Assembly (NCBI RefSeq): GCF_001559075.2 | Contig: NZ_CP014015.2 | Coordinates: 1,674,001 to 1,738,000 of the forward strand | From: Citrobacter amalonaticus | GTDB lineage: Bacteria; Pseudomonadota; Gammaproteobacteria; Enterobacterales; Enterobacteriaceae | Length of the DNA stretch: 64,000 nucleotides | Direction of reading: 5' to 3' | In this document: in pieces, positions 1 through 8,193 of the stretch | How the letters are laid out: every line of letters begins with the position of its first letter | Position numbering within the stretch: position 1 is the first letter of the stretch | The notes under the pieces: generated by a model | The model's database searches: none | Told to the model about the DNA's origin: nothing | Seen by the model: only the letters and a program-made list of their open reading frames with translations | Program-made: the position numbers and the translations under genes

Positions 1-1
1 C

Positions 2-166
2 GTCGCGCTGATTGTGGTTATCATGGTGCATATTTACGCCGCGCTGTGGGTAAAAGGCACCATCACCGCGATGGTGGAAGGCTGGGTAACCCGCTCCTGG
101 GCGAAGAAGCATCACCCGCGCTGGTACCGTGAAGTTCGCGAAAAGCAGGATAAGACTCAGCCGTAA
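2..166 (+). CDS. fdoI: Formate dehydrogenase-O gamma subunit (cytochrome b556), C-terminal fragment
   Basis: This is the last 54 codons of a reading frame that enters from the left edge and stops with TAA. The visible part has the end of a membrane helix (IVVIMVHIYAALWV) followed by a basic cytoplasmic tail ending in EKQDKTQP. That matches the C-terminus of FdoI, the haem b subunit that anchors formate dehydrogenase-O in the inner membrane and passes electrons to quinone. The FdoGHI maturation protein gene fdhE lies downstream on the same strand, as in E. coli, but is separated here by a three-gene insertion. The gene is truncated by the window edge, not broken. Confidence 0.9.
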   Translation, partial: VALIVVIMVHIYAALWVKGTITAMVEGWVTRSWAKKHHPRWYREVREKQDKTQP

Positions 167-195
167 GCAAAGGCTGTTCGTGAACCGATAAAATG

Positions 196-227
196 ACGCC
201 GGAGACTGAGTTTCCGGCGTTTTTTTT
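196..227 (+). terminator. Rho-independent terminator after fdoI
   Basis: An 8-bp perfect stem (ACGCCGGA with TCCGGCGT, loop of 9) is followed by seven T. It should end the fdo transcript and so separates the downstream VWA/two-component genes from the fdo operon. Confidence 0.85.
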
Positions 228-339
228 AAGAATTGTTTTTTGTTTTGACAACTTTTTGACAACTTTATACAGATAACAGACCAACCGTCGTTGCGGTCGC
301 ATAAGAATGGAGTCGATTCTTAAGACAAGGAGACGTACC

Positions 340-1677
340 GTGAATCTCAAACACCTCTTCGCAGCCCTGGCATTGGGACTGCTTGCGACAACAACGGCGG
401 CACAACCCCCCGCGCCGAAAGTGACGATTAAATCCGAACTGGCCTCCCCTCTGGTGCTGGAAAACAGCCAGGACAAAAACTACCTCAAAGTGTCACTGAC
501 GGGTTTCCCGCTGCATGCAACTAAACGCAGCCCGATCAACCTCGCGCTGGTAATTGACCGCTCCGGCTCGATGCGCGGCGACCGCATCGAACAGGCGACG
601 GAAGCCGCCGTGATGGCGGTGAACACCTTAAGCGCCCAGGACACGCTCTCGGTGGTGATTTACGACGACGTCGTGGATGTCATCGTGCCGGCGGCCAAAA
701 TCGGCAATAAAGCGACGCTTATCAGCCAAATCCGTGAACGACTGACCGCACGCGGCGGTACCGCACTGTTTGCCGGGGTCAGCCGCGGTATCAAAGAAAC
801 CGGTAAATTCCTCGATAAGGCCCATGTTAACCGCATCATCCTGCTGTCTGATGGTCAGGCGAACGTCGGTCCCTCCTCCACCAGCGAACTGGCGGAACTG
901 GGTAAAATTGCCGCCCGCAAAGGCATTGCCATCACAACGATGGGCATTGGCGAAGGCTACAATGAAGATCTGATGGCGGCGATTGCCCAGTACAGCGACG
1001 GCAACCACGTGTTCGTACAGAATACCGACGCGCTGGAGAAGGCCTTTGCCCATGAGTTTGGCGATGTGATGTCCGTCGTCGCTCAGGATGTGGTGGTGCA
1101 AATTAACGTTGCCGATAACGTTAAGCCACTGCGTCTGCTGGGGCGTGAAGGTGAAATCCGCGACAACAGGGTGACCGTAAAACTGAACCAGCTTTACGCC
1201 AATCAGGAGAAGTATGTCATGTTGGAGGTGCTGCCGGCGAAAGGCCAGGCCGCACAGAGTAAGCCGCTCGCTGAGGTCAACGTCAGCTATAACAACCTCG
1301 CCACCGGGCAAAAAGAGCGCTGGGATGACAAGATGGCCGTCAGCTATACCGCCTCTGCCAGCGACGTTCAGAAAGCGCAAGTAGAGGATGTGGTCGTCGA
1401 TTCCGCCATTCAGAAATCCGCCATTCAGAATGAGCAGGCGTTACAGCTCATTGATGAAGGTAAAATGGACGAGGCGAAAGCGATCCTGCGCGAAAATTCC
1501 AGTACACTCAGCGCGTTACCGCTTAGCGCACCGGCCGCCAGAATGAAGGCACAGGAGAGCGCAGAGGAAAACCTTAAGTTGCTGGACAGGATGGAAAGCG
1601 AAAGCAAAGAAGCGTCGCGCAAATCCCTGAAAGAGCAGAGCTATAAAACCAAAAACCAGAGTTCGAAATCGAACTGA
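340..1677 (+). CDS. Secreted von Willebrand factor A (VWA) domain protein
   Basis: This is a predicted exported VWA protein of 445 residues. I chose the GTG at 340 because AAGGAG lies at 327-332, and because this start puts a clean signal peptide at the N-terminus (MNLKHLFAALALGLLATTTAA, cut near residue 21). The ATG at 307 would add 11 charged residues and has no Shine-Dalgarno. The VWA domain covers about residues 66-250. It has a complete MIDAS metal site: D73, S75 and S77 in DRSGSM, T141 in GGTAL and D171 in LLSDG. The C-terminal 100 residues are charged and helical, with no membrane anchor. It is followed 17 bp later by a sensor kinase and then a response regulator, so a periplasmic sensing or adhesion role linked to that pair is likely but inferred. 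It resembles the broad YfbK/COG2304 group. I do not recognise a named family member. Confidence 0.85.
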   Translation: MNLKHLFAALALGLLATTTAAQPPAPKVTIKSELASPLVLENSQDKNYLKVSLTGFPLHATKRSPINLALVIDRSGSMRGDRIEQATEAAVMAVNTLSAQDTLSVVIYDDVVDVIVPAAKIGNKATLISQIRERLTARGGTALFAGVSRGIKETGKFLDKAHVNRIILLSDGQANVGPSSTSELAELGKIAARKGIAITTMGIGEGYNEDLMAAIAQYSDGNHVFVQNTDALEKAFAHEFGDVMSVVAQDVVVQINVADNVKPLRLLGREGEIRDNRVTVKLNQLYANQEKYVMLEVLPAKGQAAQSKPLAEVNVSYNNLATGQKERWDDKMAVSYTASASDVQKAQVEDVVVDSAIQKSAIQNEQALQLIDEGKMDEAKAILRENSSTLSALPLSAPAARMKAQESAEENLKLLDRMESESKEASRKSLKEQSYKTKNQSSKSN

Positions 1678-1694
1678 TCCACAAGGAGTGCTGG

Positions 1695-3191
1695 ATGCTC
1701 AGACGCAAGCCGATTTATCTCGTCATGACACTGATGTTTTTTATCCTGCTTGCTTACCTGGGCGTTCGCACTCTGGAACATGAAGTCTTGTTGCGCCAGT
1801 ACCAGACCCAGACCCTGGCGAAATCGCAAACCGCCAGCGTTGCCACGGGTATCGAAAATATTCTGCAGCAAAAAGCCTCCCGGCTACATGCGATTGGCGA
1901 TTTTATCGACCCTGCTGATGCCGCCACCCTCAGCGCGCTCAAAGAGAACGACAGCGACATTGCCGACGTCTTTATTTTGCGGAAAAATCATCTCCTCTAC
2001 CCTGATGAACGCCTGTCGTTGAGCAACGAGGATAAAGAGTGGGTACGCCTGCTCAGCCCGCTGGTCAACGATCCCAGCCAACTTGCCAGTCATATGACGC
2101 ACAGCGAGCAGGACACGCCGCAGGCCGGCTGGTTTATTAGCTTTGAGACTCAGGAACCGTTGTTGATCTACTGGCGACAGAAAGACGGGGCGATCATCGG
2201 TTTTCGCCTCTCCTGGGTACAGCTGATGATGGATATGGCGAACGGCATTCAGGTGAACCCGGAGGATCCGCAGCAGATTGTCAGAGTGACGGAAAATGGC
2301 CGTCAGCTTTATCAGAACGCGCAGGCGGATCTGCGGCGGCTCACCTTACTGGACTCCCGCACGCTGGAGTATCCGCTCACAACATGGCAGGTCAGCGCTT
2401 ACGGCGTCAACGCGCCGCTCTGGCATATCTGGCTGTGGGGCGGCGCGTTAATCGTCCTGCTGTTGGTCGCCGTCGCACTGTTGGGCTTCTCGCTGTGGCG
2501 GGAATATACCCGCGCGTCGCGTCAGGCGCGCCAGCAGGTCGATTTTGTCAGTCAGGTGTCGCACGAACTGAAAACACCGCTTACCAACATCACACTCTAT
2601 GCCGAACTGCTGCGCGAAGGGCTGGATGATGAACAAACGCACGAGCGACGCTATGTGGATGTGATCACTCAGGAAGGGCAACGGTTATCGCGGCTTATCC
2701 AGAATATCCTGACCTTTACGCGCGCACCGAAACTGCATCTTCAGCCAGTCAATCTCCGCTGTCTGATGACAGAAATCACGCAGATCTTTACGCCTGCGTT
2801 GCAGGCAAAAGGCATGACGATTCACATGTCCTGCCCTGAGAATCTGACATTGCACAGCGATCGCGACGTGATCACGCAAATTGTCAGCAATTTTCTGAGT
2901 AATGCCGAAAAATACGCTTCGCAGGGTCTGCGGGTGGATCTGACCGTTGAACGCGTTGCGGAAAACGTGGAGATCGCCGTTCGCGACTATGGTCCCGGTA
3001 TTGCAGAGAATGAGATGTCCTTGATCTTCCGCCCGTTTTATCGGGTCAAATCCTCCATTACCGAGGGTGTTTCAGGTACCGGTATTGGGCTCACCATCGC
3101 TTGCCAGCTGGCGCAACGCCTGAACGGCAAGGTTCAGGTAACGGCGCAAGAGCCCGGCGTCCGCTTTACCCTTACGCTGCCGCAGGGATGA
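1695..3191 (+). CDS. Membrane sensor histidine kinase
   Basis: This 498-residue two-component kinase has a strong ribosome site (AAGGAG, 1682-1687). A first membrane helix (about 7-24) is followed by a periplasmic sensor region of roughly 215 residues and a second helix (about 245-267). The cytoplasmic part has a HisKA H-box with H290 in VSHELKTP, the N-box NFLSNAEKY at 399-407, the G1 motif DYGPG at 431-435 and the G2 motif GTGIG at 461-465, so all catalytic motifs are present. The sensor region matches no PAS or HAMP pattern I can see. It sits between the secreted VWA protein and an OmpR-type regulator with 4 bp or fewer to the latter, so the three probably form one transcript. The ligand is unknown. 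The periplasmic VWA protein is a plausible partner by position only. Confidence 0.88.
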   Translation: MLRRKPIYLVMTLMFFILLAYLGVRTLEHEVLLRQYQTQTLAKSQTASVATGIENILQQKASRLHAIGDFIDPADAATLSALKENDSDIADVFILRKNHLLYPDERLSLSNEDKEWVRLLSPLVNDPSQLASHMTHSEQDTPQAGWFISFETQEPLLIYWRQKDGAIIGFRLSWVQLMMDMANGIQVNPEDPQQIVRVTENGRQLYQNAQADLRRLTLLDSRTLEYPLTTWQVSAYGVNAPLWHIWLWGGALIVLLLVAVALLGFSLWREYTRASRQARQQVDFVSQVSHELKTPLTNITLYAELLREGLDDEQTHERRYVDVITQEGQRLSRLIQNILTFTRAPKLHLQPVNLRCLMTEITQIFTPALQAKGMTIHMSCPENLTLHSDRDVITQIVSNFLSNAEKYASQGLRVDLTVERVAENVEIAVRDYGPGIAENEMSLIFRPFYRVKSSITEGVSGTGIGLTIACQLAQRLNGKVQVTAQEPGVRFTLTLPQG

Positions 3192-3195
3192 GAAC

Positions 3196-3882
3196 ATGAA
3201 GATATTGATTGCCGAAGATGATGCCAACATCCGCCAGGGTCTGGTGGATGCGCTGTCGCGCGAGGGTTATTCGCTCATTGCCGCACCGGACGGGCGTGCG
3301 GCGCTGGAGAGTTATCACCGCGATAAACCGGACTTTGTGCTGTTAGATATTATGATGCCCGAAATGGATGGCTACACGGTCTGCCGGGAAATTCGCCGCC
3401 AGAACGAGCACATTCCCATCGTGTTTCTCTCCGCCAAAGATGAAGAGATCGACCGTGTCGTGGGGCTGGAACTGGGGGCAGATGACTACATCAGCAAACC
3501 GTTTGGTATTCATGAACTGCGGGCACGGATAAAAACCATCGCCCGTCGCTGTTTGAACCATAACGCCACGCAGCCTAACCTCAGCTTTGCTTTTGGCGAC
3601 CTGACGGTGTTCCCGAATGAGCTGTGCGCCTGGCGCGGCGAGCAAAAGCTGGAGCTTACGCTGCGGGAAGTCCGCATTTTAAGCTGTCTGGAGCGTCATC
3701 AAAATCAGGTGGTTACGCGCGATATGCTGTTCGATGCGGCGTGGGGATACGACTATTTGCCCAATAGCCGTACGCTGGATCAGCACATTTCCCGGCTCCG
3801 CAAAGTCATCGAACAGGATGCCAATCAGCCGCAGCTAATCCGAACGGTGCATGGTCTGGGGTATCGATATCAGGTATCGTAA
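3196..3882 (+). CDS. OmpR/PhoB-family response regulator
   Basis: This 228-residue regulator has a receiver domain at residues 1-115 (acidic D8 and D9, phospho-acceptor D51 in VLLDIMMPEMDG, conserved lysine in SKPFG). A winged-helix DNA-binding domain follows at about 130-226, with the typical ends LTLREVRIL, TLDQHISRLRKVI and IRTVHGLGYRY. It starts 4 bp after the kinase gene, so the two are a cognate pair. Its targets are not shown by the sequence. Autoregulation of the VWA operon is the simplest guess. It is absent from this position in E. coli K-12, where fdoI and fdhE are neighbours. Confidence 0.9.
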   Translation: MKILIAEDDANIRQGLVDALSREGYSLIAAPDGRAALESYHRDKPDFVLLDIMMPEMDGYTVCREIRRQNEHIPIVFLSAKDEEIDRVVGLELGADDYISKPFGIHELRARIKTIARRCLNHNATQPNLSFAFGDLTVFPNELCAWRGEQKLELTLREVRILSCLERHQNQVVTRDMLFDAAWGYDYLPNSRTLDQHISRLRKVIEQDANQPQLIRTVHGLGYRYQVS

Positions 3883-4026
3883 CGCATACATTGCGATGTC
3901 ACCGCTATAACCCGCAGGTCGATTGCGGTTATCATTAATGACATTCACCAGAGCGGGCGCGAAATGCCCGCCAATTCACAGAGCGGATTACACATAGCTA
4001 AATCTGCCTAACCAGGAAGTGACTGA

Positions 4027-4956
4027 ATGAGCATTCGTATCATCCCGCAAGATGAGCTGGAAAAGAGCGAGAAACGCGCGACGGATATGATTCCACCGTT
4101 ATTATTCCCCCGGCTCAAAAATCTGTATAACCGTCGCGCCGAGCGTCTGCGCGAACTGGCTGAGAATAACCCGCTGGGGGATTACCTGCGCTTTGCTGCG
4201 CTGATCGCCCATGCCCAGGAAGTGGTGCTGTATGACCATCCGTTGCAGATGGATCTCACCGCACGCATCAAAGAAGCCAACGATCAGGGTAAGCCACCGC
4301 TGGATATCCACGTTCTGCCGCGCGATAAACACTGGCAGAAACTGCTGCACTCGCTGATCGCCGAACTGAAACCTGAGATGAGCGGCCCGGCGCTGGCGGT
4401 GATCGAAAATCTGGAAAAAGCCTCCGAACAGGAACTGGAACAGATGGCCAGCGCCCTGTTTTCCTCTGATTTCGCTGCGGTCAGCAGCGATAAGGCCCCG
4501 TTCATCTGGGCCGCGCTCTCGCTGTACTGGGCGCAAATGGCCAGCCTGATCCCGGGCAAAGCCCGCGCGGAATACGGCGAGCAACGTCAGTACTGCCCGG
4601 TGTGCGGCTCGATGCCGGTCTCCAGCATGGTGCAAATTGGCACCACCCAGGGGCTGCGCTATCTGCACTGCAACCTCTGCGAAACTGAGTGGCATGTGGT
4701 TCGTGTTAAATGTAGCAACTGCGAGCAAAGCCGCGATCTGCACTACTGGTCACTGGACAATGAGCAGGCGGCAATCAAAGCCGAAAGCTGCGGTGACTGC
4801 GGAACTTACCTGAAGATCCTCTATCAGGAAAAAGACCCGAAAGTGGAAGCCGTCGCCGACGACCTCGCATCGCTGGTGCTGGACGCACGTATGGAACAAG
4901 AAGGCTTCGCTCGCAGTTCCATCAACCCGTTCCTGTTCCCGGGTGAAGGGGAGTAA
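4027..4956 (+). CDS. fdhE: Formate dehydrogenase formation protein FdhE
   Basis: FdhE is a cytoplasmic rubredoxin-like protein needed for activity of the respiratory formate dehydrogenases N and O. The 309-residue length equals that of E. coli. Four paired cysteine motifs in the C-terminal half carry the metal site: CPVCGSMP, HCNLCETEW, CSNCEQS and CGDCGTY. An AGGA sequence precedes the ATG by a short gap. The gene normally directly follows fdoI. Here 3.8 kb with the VWA/two-component genes lies between, so it probably needs its own promoter in 3883-4026, where I see no clear -10/-35. Confidence 0.97.
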   Translation: MSIRIIPQDELEKSEKRATDMIPPLLFPRLKNLYNRRAERLRELAENNPLGDYLRFAALIAHAQEVVLYDHPLQMDLTARIKEANDQGKPPLDIHVLPRDKHWQKLLHSLIAELKPEMSGPALAVIENLEKASEQELEQMASALFSSDFAAVSSDKAPFIWAALSLYWAQMASLIPGKARAEYGEQRQYCPVCGSMPVSSMVQIGTTQGLRYLHCNLCETEWHVVRVKCSNCEQSRDLHYWSLDNEQAAIKAESCGDCGTYLKILYQEKDPKVEAVADDLASLVLDARMEQEGFARSSINPFLFPGEGE

Positions 4957-4986
4957 ACGCCTGCAACGTGTGATACCGGACGGTGC

Positions 4987-5373
4987 TTATCGTCCGGTTT
5001 GCAACTGATAAGGGGTAATGACGCCAGGGATCCCTGCAAAATCTCTGGTGTTGCGCGTCACAAGCGCAAACCGATGAATCTGCGCTGTAGCCAGAATGAT
5101 CGCGTCCGGAAGTTTCATCCCATATTCCTGCCTGAGATTCACGCTTCGCTCAGCAATTTCCAGTGATACACCGATGATATTGAACGCACTCAATGCCACA
5201 CGCGTACGATATTCCTGATGGTATTTTTTTGCCCCCACCATGACTTCCATCCAGGTAATCAAGCTGATGGCATTCTGCGGCGGATACGCTTCCAGTACCC
5301 GCTGCGCTTCCTGGTGCCCGCTAAATAAATCAATCAGGATATTGGTATCGAACAACACGGGTCCCTTTTGCAT
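4987..5373 (-). CDS. vapC: VapC-type PIN-domain toxin
   Basis: This is a PIN-fold ribonuclease of 128 residues, the toxin of a type II pair. VapC proteins of enterobacteria cut initiator tRNA, and this target is inferred here. The acidic active site is complete: D9 in LFDTNILID, E43 in ITWMEV, D90 in LPDAIILATA and D111 in TRNTRDFAG. I place the start at 5373 rather than the upstream ATG at 5379. The upstream ATG has no spacing from the GAGGA sequence, while the ATG at 5373 has six bases and overlaps the antitoxin stop as TAATG. That overlap gives translational coupling, typical of toxin-antitoxin operons. It sits between fdhE and an esterase gene, where E. coli K-12 has small CopG-like genes. 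Confidence 0.9.
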   Translation of the reverse strand: MQKGPVLFDTNILIDLFSGHQEAQRVLEAYPPQNAISLITWMEVMVGAKKYHQEYRTRVALSAFNIIGVSLEIAERSVNLRQEYGMKLPDAIILATAQIHRFALVTRNTRDFAGIPGVITPYQLQTGR

Positions 5374-5621
5374 TACCATTCCTCGCGCAGCGTCCTCTGA
5401 TACTCAACGCCGTCTTCCTCACAACCCTGCCAGAGCCCCAGCGCATTGGAAATTGTGGTTTCAGCCTGGCCTTGCCTTTCAAGGTACTGTTCAACCGCTT
5501 CGCGCAGCAACTCCGCACGGGGCAGATTCCGCTGCTGCTTGAGATCATCAAGGCGTTTGATCACCTCATCGGATAAGTCGAGTAATATTCTGCCCATGTC
5601 CATCCCAGCCATTATGCTCAC
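5373..5621 (-). CDS. vapB: Ribbon-helix-helix antitoxin of the VapBC pair
   Basis: This is an 82-residue DNA-binding antitoxin. The N-terminal part (GRILLDLSDEVIKRLDDLKQ, then LPRAELLREAVEQYLE) is a CopG/ribbon-helix-helix fold. The C-terminal 30 residues are acidic and tryptophan-rich, as expected of the toxin-neutralising tail. The start is GTG at 5621, set by GGAGG at 5627-5631 with five bases of spacing. An ATG at 5612 is possible but less well placed. The ribosome site lies inside a palindrome (5622-5638), so the VapBC complex probably represses its own transcription and may also block translation initiation. Confidence 0.88.
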   Translation of the reverse strand: MSIMAGMDMGRILLDLSDEVIKRLDDLKQQRNLPRAELLREAVEQYLERQGQAETTISNALGLWQGCEEDGVEYQRTLREEW

Positions 5622-5638
5622 ATATACCTCCAGTATAT
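5622..5638. promoter_or_regulatory. Palindromic operator of the VapBC operon
   Basis: The sequence ATATAC-CTCCA-GTATAT is a perfect 6-bp inverted repeat with a 5-bp spacer just upstream of the antitoxin GTG. It includes the Shine-Dalgarno sequence. Such short palindromes are the usual targets of RHH antitoxins, so autoregulation is inferred from position and symmetry. Confidence 0.65.
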
Positions 5639-5822
5639 CAGTGACGAATAATTTTCAAACAACATACACCGTCGGCAAGCAGGAAAAAAGCGATCCCCGT
5701 AGTGACTTTTCCTTTTGCGAGGCGCTTTCCAGAATTTCACCCTGACCCAAATCCACCATTCTCTTTCATGAAAAACCAGGTTATAACACTGTATATTCAT
5801 ACAGATTTAAGGGATTAAGAAA

Positions 5823-6755
5823 ATGGTGCTTGAAAACGGTATCGCACAACTGGTCGAGGAATTTATTGCAGCGGGTCGCCCTTCTGCTCGACGGCAACAT
5901 ATTGATGACCGGAGAGCGGGCTATATCGCCAGTACCGTGCTGGCCGGAGAGACCGAAACGCGCGTAGAAGTCAGCGATGTTGAGCTGGAGGGGATGACGC
6001 TGCGCGTCGTATCGCCGCGCCACGCTTCGGGCGCTCTGCCCTGCGTTATTTACTACCACGGCGGCTGTTTCGTGAGCGGCGGATTTGCCACGCATGATAA
6101 TCAGTTGCGGCAACTGGCGTATACCAGCGGTTGCCGGGTGATTGCCGTACAGTACCGCCTCGCGCCAGAACACACGTTTCCTGCGGCGCATGACGATGCC
6201 GAAAAAGGGGCCAACCTGATCTGGCAATATGCGGAGCAGCTTGGCGTTGAACGCCAGCACATCACGCTTGCCGGGGACAGTGCGGGCGGACACCTGGCGC
6301 TGGTGACGGCATTGCGCCTGAAGGCAGCAAAACAATGGCTACCCGCACAACTGGTGCTGATCTACCCGATGCTCGACGCGACCGCAAAGTGTGAGAGCTA
6401 TACCCGCAACGGTCTGGACTACATCATTACCCGCGACACCTTGCTTACCGGGTATGAGATGTATATGCCCCATACAGATCGCCAGCATCCCGAAGCCAGC
6501 CCACTCTGGCGAGATGATCTCAACGACTTACCGCCCACGCACATCATCACCGCTGAATTTGATCCGCTGCGCGACGAAGGCGAACTTTTGTATCACCGAC
6601 TGACGGCGCAACGCGTCGACTGCACCTGCCAGCGCTACCTCGGCGTGATTCATGGGTTTTTCCAGCTAGCCGGCGTCAGCCATGCAGCACGCAGCGCAAT
6701 GCAGGATATTGCCTGGCGTGTATGTACTCAGCGCTCAGAAACTGTTATCGAATAA
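5823..6755 (+). CDS. HSL-family (acetyl esterase type) alpha/beta hydrolase
   Basis: This 310-residue serine hydrolase belongs to the hormone-sensitive-lipase group, whose members hydrolyse short-chain esters. The catalytic triad is visible as S153 in GDSAGGH, D247 in EFDPLRDEG and H277 in VIHGFF. The oxyanion motif reads YHGGCFVSGG at 78-87, with cysteine where the family consensus HGGG has glycine. There is no signal peptide, so it is cytoplasmic. It stands alone, divergent from vapBC and convergent with fabY. Its substrate cannot be told from the sequence. It is absent from this position in E. coli K-12. Confidence 0.88.
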   Translation: MVLENGIAQLVEEFIAAGRPSARRQHIDDRRAGYIASTVLAGETETRVEVSDVELEGMTLRVVSPRHASGALPCVIYYHGGCFVSGGFATHDNQLRQLAYTSGCRVIAVQYRLAPEHTFPAAHDDAEKGANLIWQYAEQLGVERQHITLAGDSAGGHLALVTALRLKAAKQWLPAQLVLIYPMLDATAKCESYTRNGLDYIITRDTLLTGYEMYMPHTDRQHPEASPLWRDDLNDLPPTHIITAEFDPLRDEGELLYHRLTAQRVDCTCQRYLGVIHGFFQLAGVSHAARSAMQDIAWRVCTQRSETVIE

Positions 6756-6769
6756 AGAGAGGGCAACCC

Positions 6770-7759
6770 CTACTCTTCCTCGTTTCCGCCTTCTTCATAG
6801 GGGCCAAACGGTCGGGCGGGCAGGACGATGTAAATACCTTCAAAAATAGCGCCCGGTGTGTCATCGCCCAGCAGTTCTACCTGCAGTTGAACCCGCGCCT
6901 TTTTTCCACGCGCCAGACGGTCGAGATCGCCGCTCAACGAGCCGAGATCGGCAACTGCGGCGGGTCTGCCGCTGATAGGCTTGCTATAGCGGATATGGGC
7001 GTCAGCGAGAATAATCGTACCCCCCAAATGGCGCTCGCGCAGCATCAGCCAGATGAGCCCCCAGCCGGTCAGTGTAGCCAGCGAAAACAGGCTCCCGGCA
7101 AACAGCGTGTGATGCGGATTTTGATTGCCGGTCTCCGGCATGGTGGTAATAAATTTTTGCCCGGTGTACTGCTGAATGCGCACACCCATCTTCTCGCTCA
7201 GCGGGATGTGCTCATACCACGCCTGCTGCAGTTGTCCGCACCAGTCGCCGCGATGCAAAATGTCATCGAGCGAGGCAACCGGTTTGATCATCAAAAAGTG
7301 GCGGACTGGCGTAGTTTGCGGCGTGGTGATTTCGCCCTGATTGACAAACCCCAGCTTGGCGAAGAATTCGACTGCGTCTTCCCGCGCGCTACAGGTCACT
7401 CGTTTGACCCCTTCCTGACGCGCGACGGACTCCAGCGTCATCGCCATCAGCGTTCCCAGCCCCTTCTCCTGCACGGTGGGATCGACAGCCATGAAACGGA
7501 TGGAAGCCTCATTATCGGCATTGATGTACAACCGCCCGACGGCAACCAGATTGCCCTCTTCATCCACCACCATCTGGTGGTGCGCCATCGCGTCCCAGGC
7601 ATCACGCTCGGAACCCTTCGGTTGATGCAGCGGCTTGCGCAGCATTTCCCAGCGAAACTGATAGTAACGCTCTAATTCTTCTTCTGTTTGCGGTACTCGA
7701 AGGTGATACATAGCTGTACTCTCTCTTGTTACCCGCGGCCACGCCGGAAGCTGATTCAT
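6770..7759 (-). CDS. fabY: Acyltransferase/thioesterase-fold protein FabY (YiiD)
   Basis: This 329-residue protein has two domains. An N-terminal GNAT acetyltransferase fold covers about residues 17-150 and includes the acetyl-CoA loop region VQEKGLGTLMAM. A C-terminal YiiD_C hot-dog domain of the thioesterase type covers about 180-320. In E. coli the protein is linked to fatty-acid synthesis initiation, and the exact reaction is not settled. The ATG at 7759 overlaps the stop of dtd as ATGA, which supports this start over the internal methionine at residue 17. It is the last gene of the yihX-yihY-dtd-fabY set. Confidence 0.9.
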   Translation of the reverse strand: MNQLPAWPRVTRESTAMYHLRVPQTEEELERYYQFRWEMLRKPLHQPKGSERDAWDAMAHHQMVVDEEGNLVAVGRLYINADNEASIRFMAVDPTVQEKGLGTLMAMTLESVARQEGVKRVTCSAREDAVEFFAKLGFVNQGEITTPQTTPVRHFLMIKPVASLDDILHRGDWCGQLQQAWYEHIPLSEKMGVRIQQYTGQKFITTMPETGNQNPHHTLFAGSLFSLATLTGWGLIWLMLRERHLGGTIILADAHIRYSKPISGRPAAVADLGSLSGDLDRLARGKKARVQLQVELLGDDTPGAIFEGIYIVLPARPFGPYEEGGNEEE

Positions 7760-8193
7760 ACCTGTAACCAGAACGTCACGGGGCCATCATTCACCAGCGC
7801 AACCTGCATATCCGCAGCGAAGCGACCGGTCTGCGTGTTCATTTCCTGCTGGCGGCAGCGTTCGACGAAATAGTCGTACAGGGCCTCCGCCCGCTCCGGC
7901 GTCGCCCCTTTAGAGAACCCCGGGCGCATGCCGCGCTCGGTATCCGCCGCCAGCGTAAATTGTGAAACCACCAGCACGCTCCCGCCCGCCTGTTGCACGT
8001 TCAGGTTCATCTTGCCTTCGGCATCGCTAAAAATACGGTAGCCGAGCACGCGTTCACACAGGCGATTCGCTTTCTGCTCGTCGTCATCCTTTTCGACACC
8101 CAACAACACTAAAAGTCCTGAGCCAATTTCACCCGTCACTTCGTCCTCCACGGTGACGCTGGCACGGGTTACGCGCTGAATTAATGCAATCAT
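7756..8193 (-). CDS. dtd: D-aminoacyl-tRNA deacylase
   Basis: Dtd removes D-amino acids (and glycine mischarged on tRNA-Ala) from tRNA in the cytoplasm. The protein is 145 residues, the E. coli length, from the ATG at 8193. The family signatures SQFTLAADT and the C-terminal NDGPVTFWLQV, which carries the Gly-cisPro proofreading motif, are both present. The start overlaps the yihY stop as ATGA, and the stop overlaps the fabY start the same way, so translation of the three is coupled. Longer open frame upstream of 8193 lies within yihY and is not coding in this frame. Confidence 0.96.
   Translation of the reverse strand: MIALIQRVTRASVTVEDEVTGEIGSGLLVLLGVEKDDDEQKANRLCERVLGYRIFSDAEGKMNLNVQQAGGSVLVVSQFTLAADTERGMRPGFSKGATPERAEALYDYFVERCRQQEMNTQTGRFAADMQVALVNDGPVTFWLQV

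Noticed and set aside
3953..3971. GCGGGC/GCCCGC hairpin before fdhE as a terminator of the two-component operon
   Set aside because: The stem is only six pairs and no T run follows on either strand. It could still affect mRNA stability.
5618..5800. 60-codon minus-strand frame upstream of vapB
   Set aside because: It covers the operator and promoter, lacks a ribosome site and has no recognisable content.
6722..7675. 317-codon open frame on the plus strand over fabY
   Set aside because: It is a shadow of fabY, which is supported by ATGA coupling with dtd and by domain matches. No start signal is visible.
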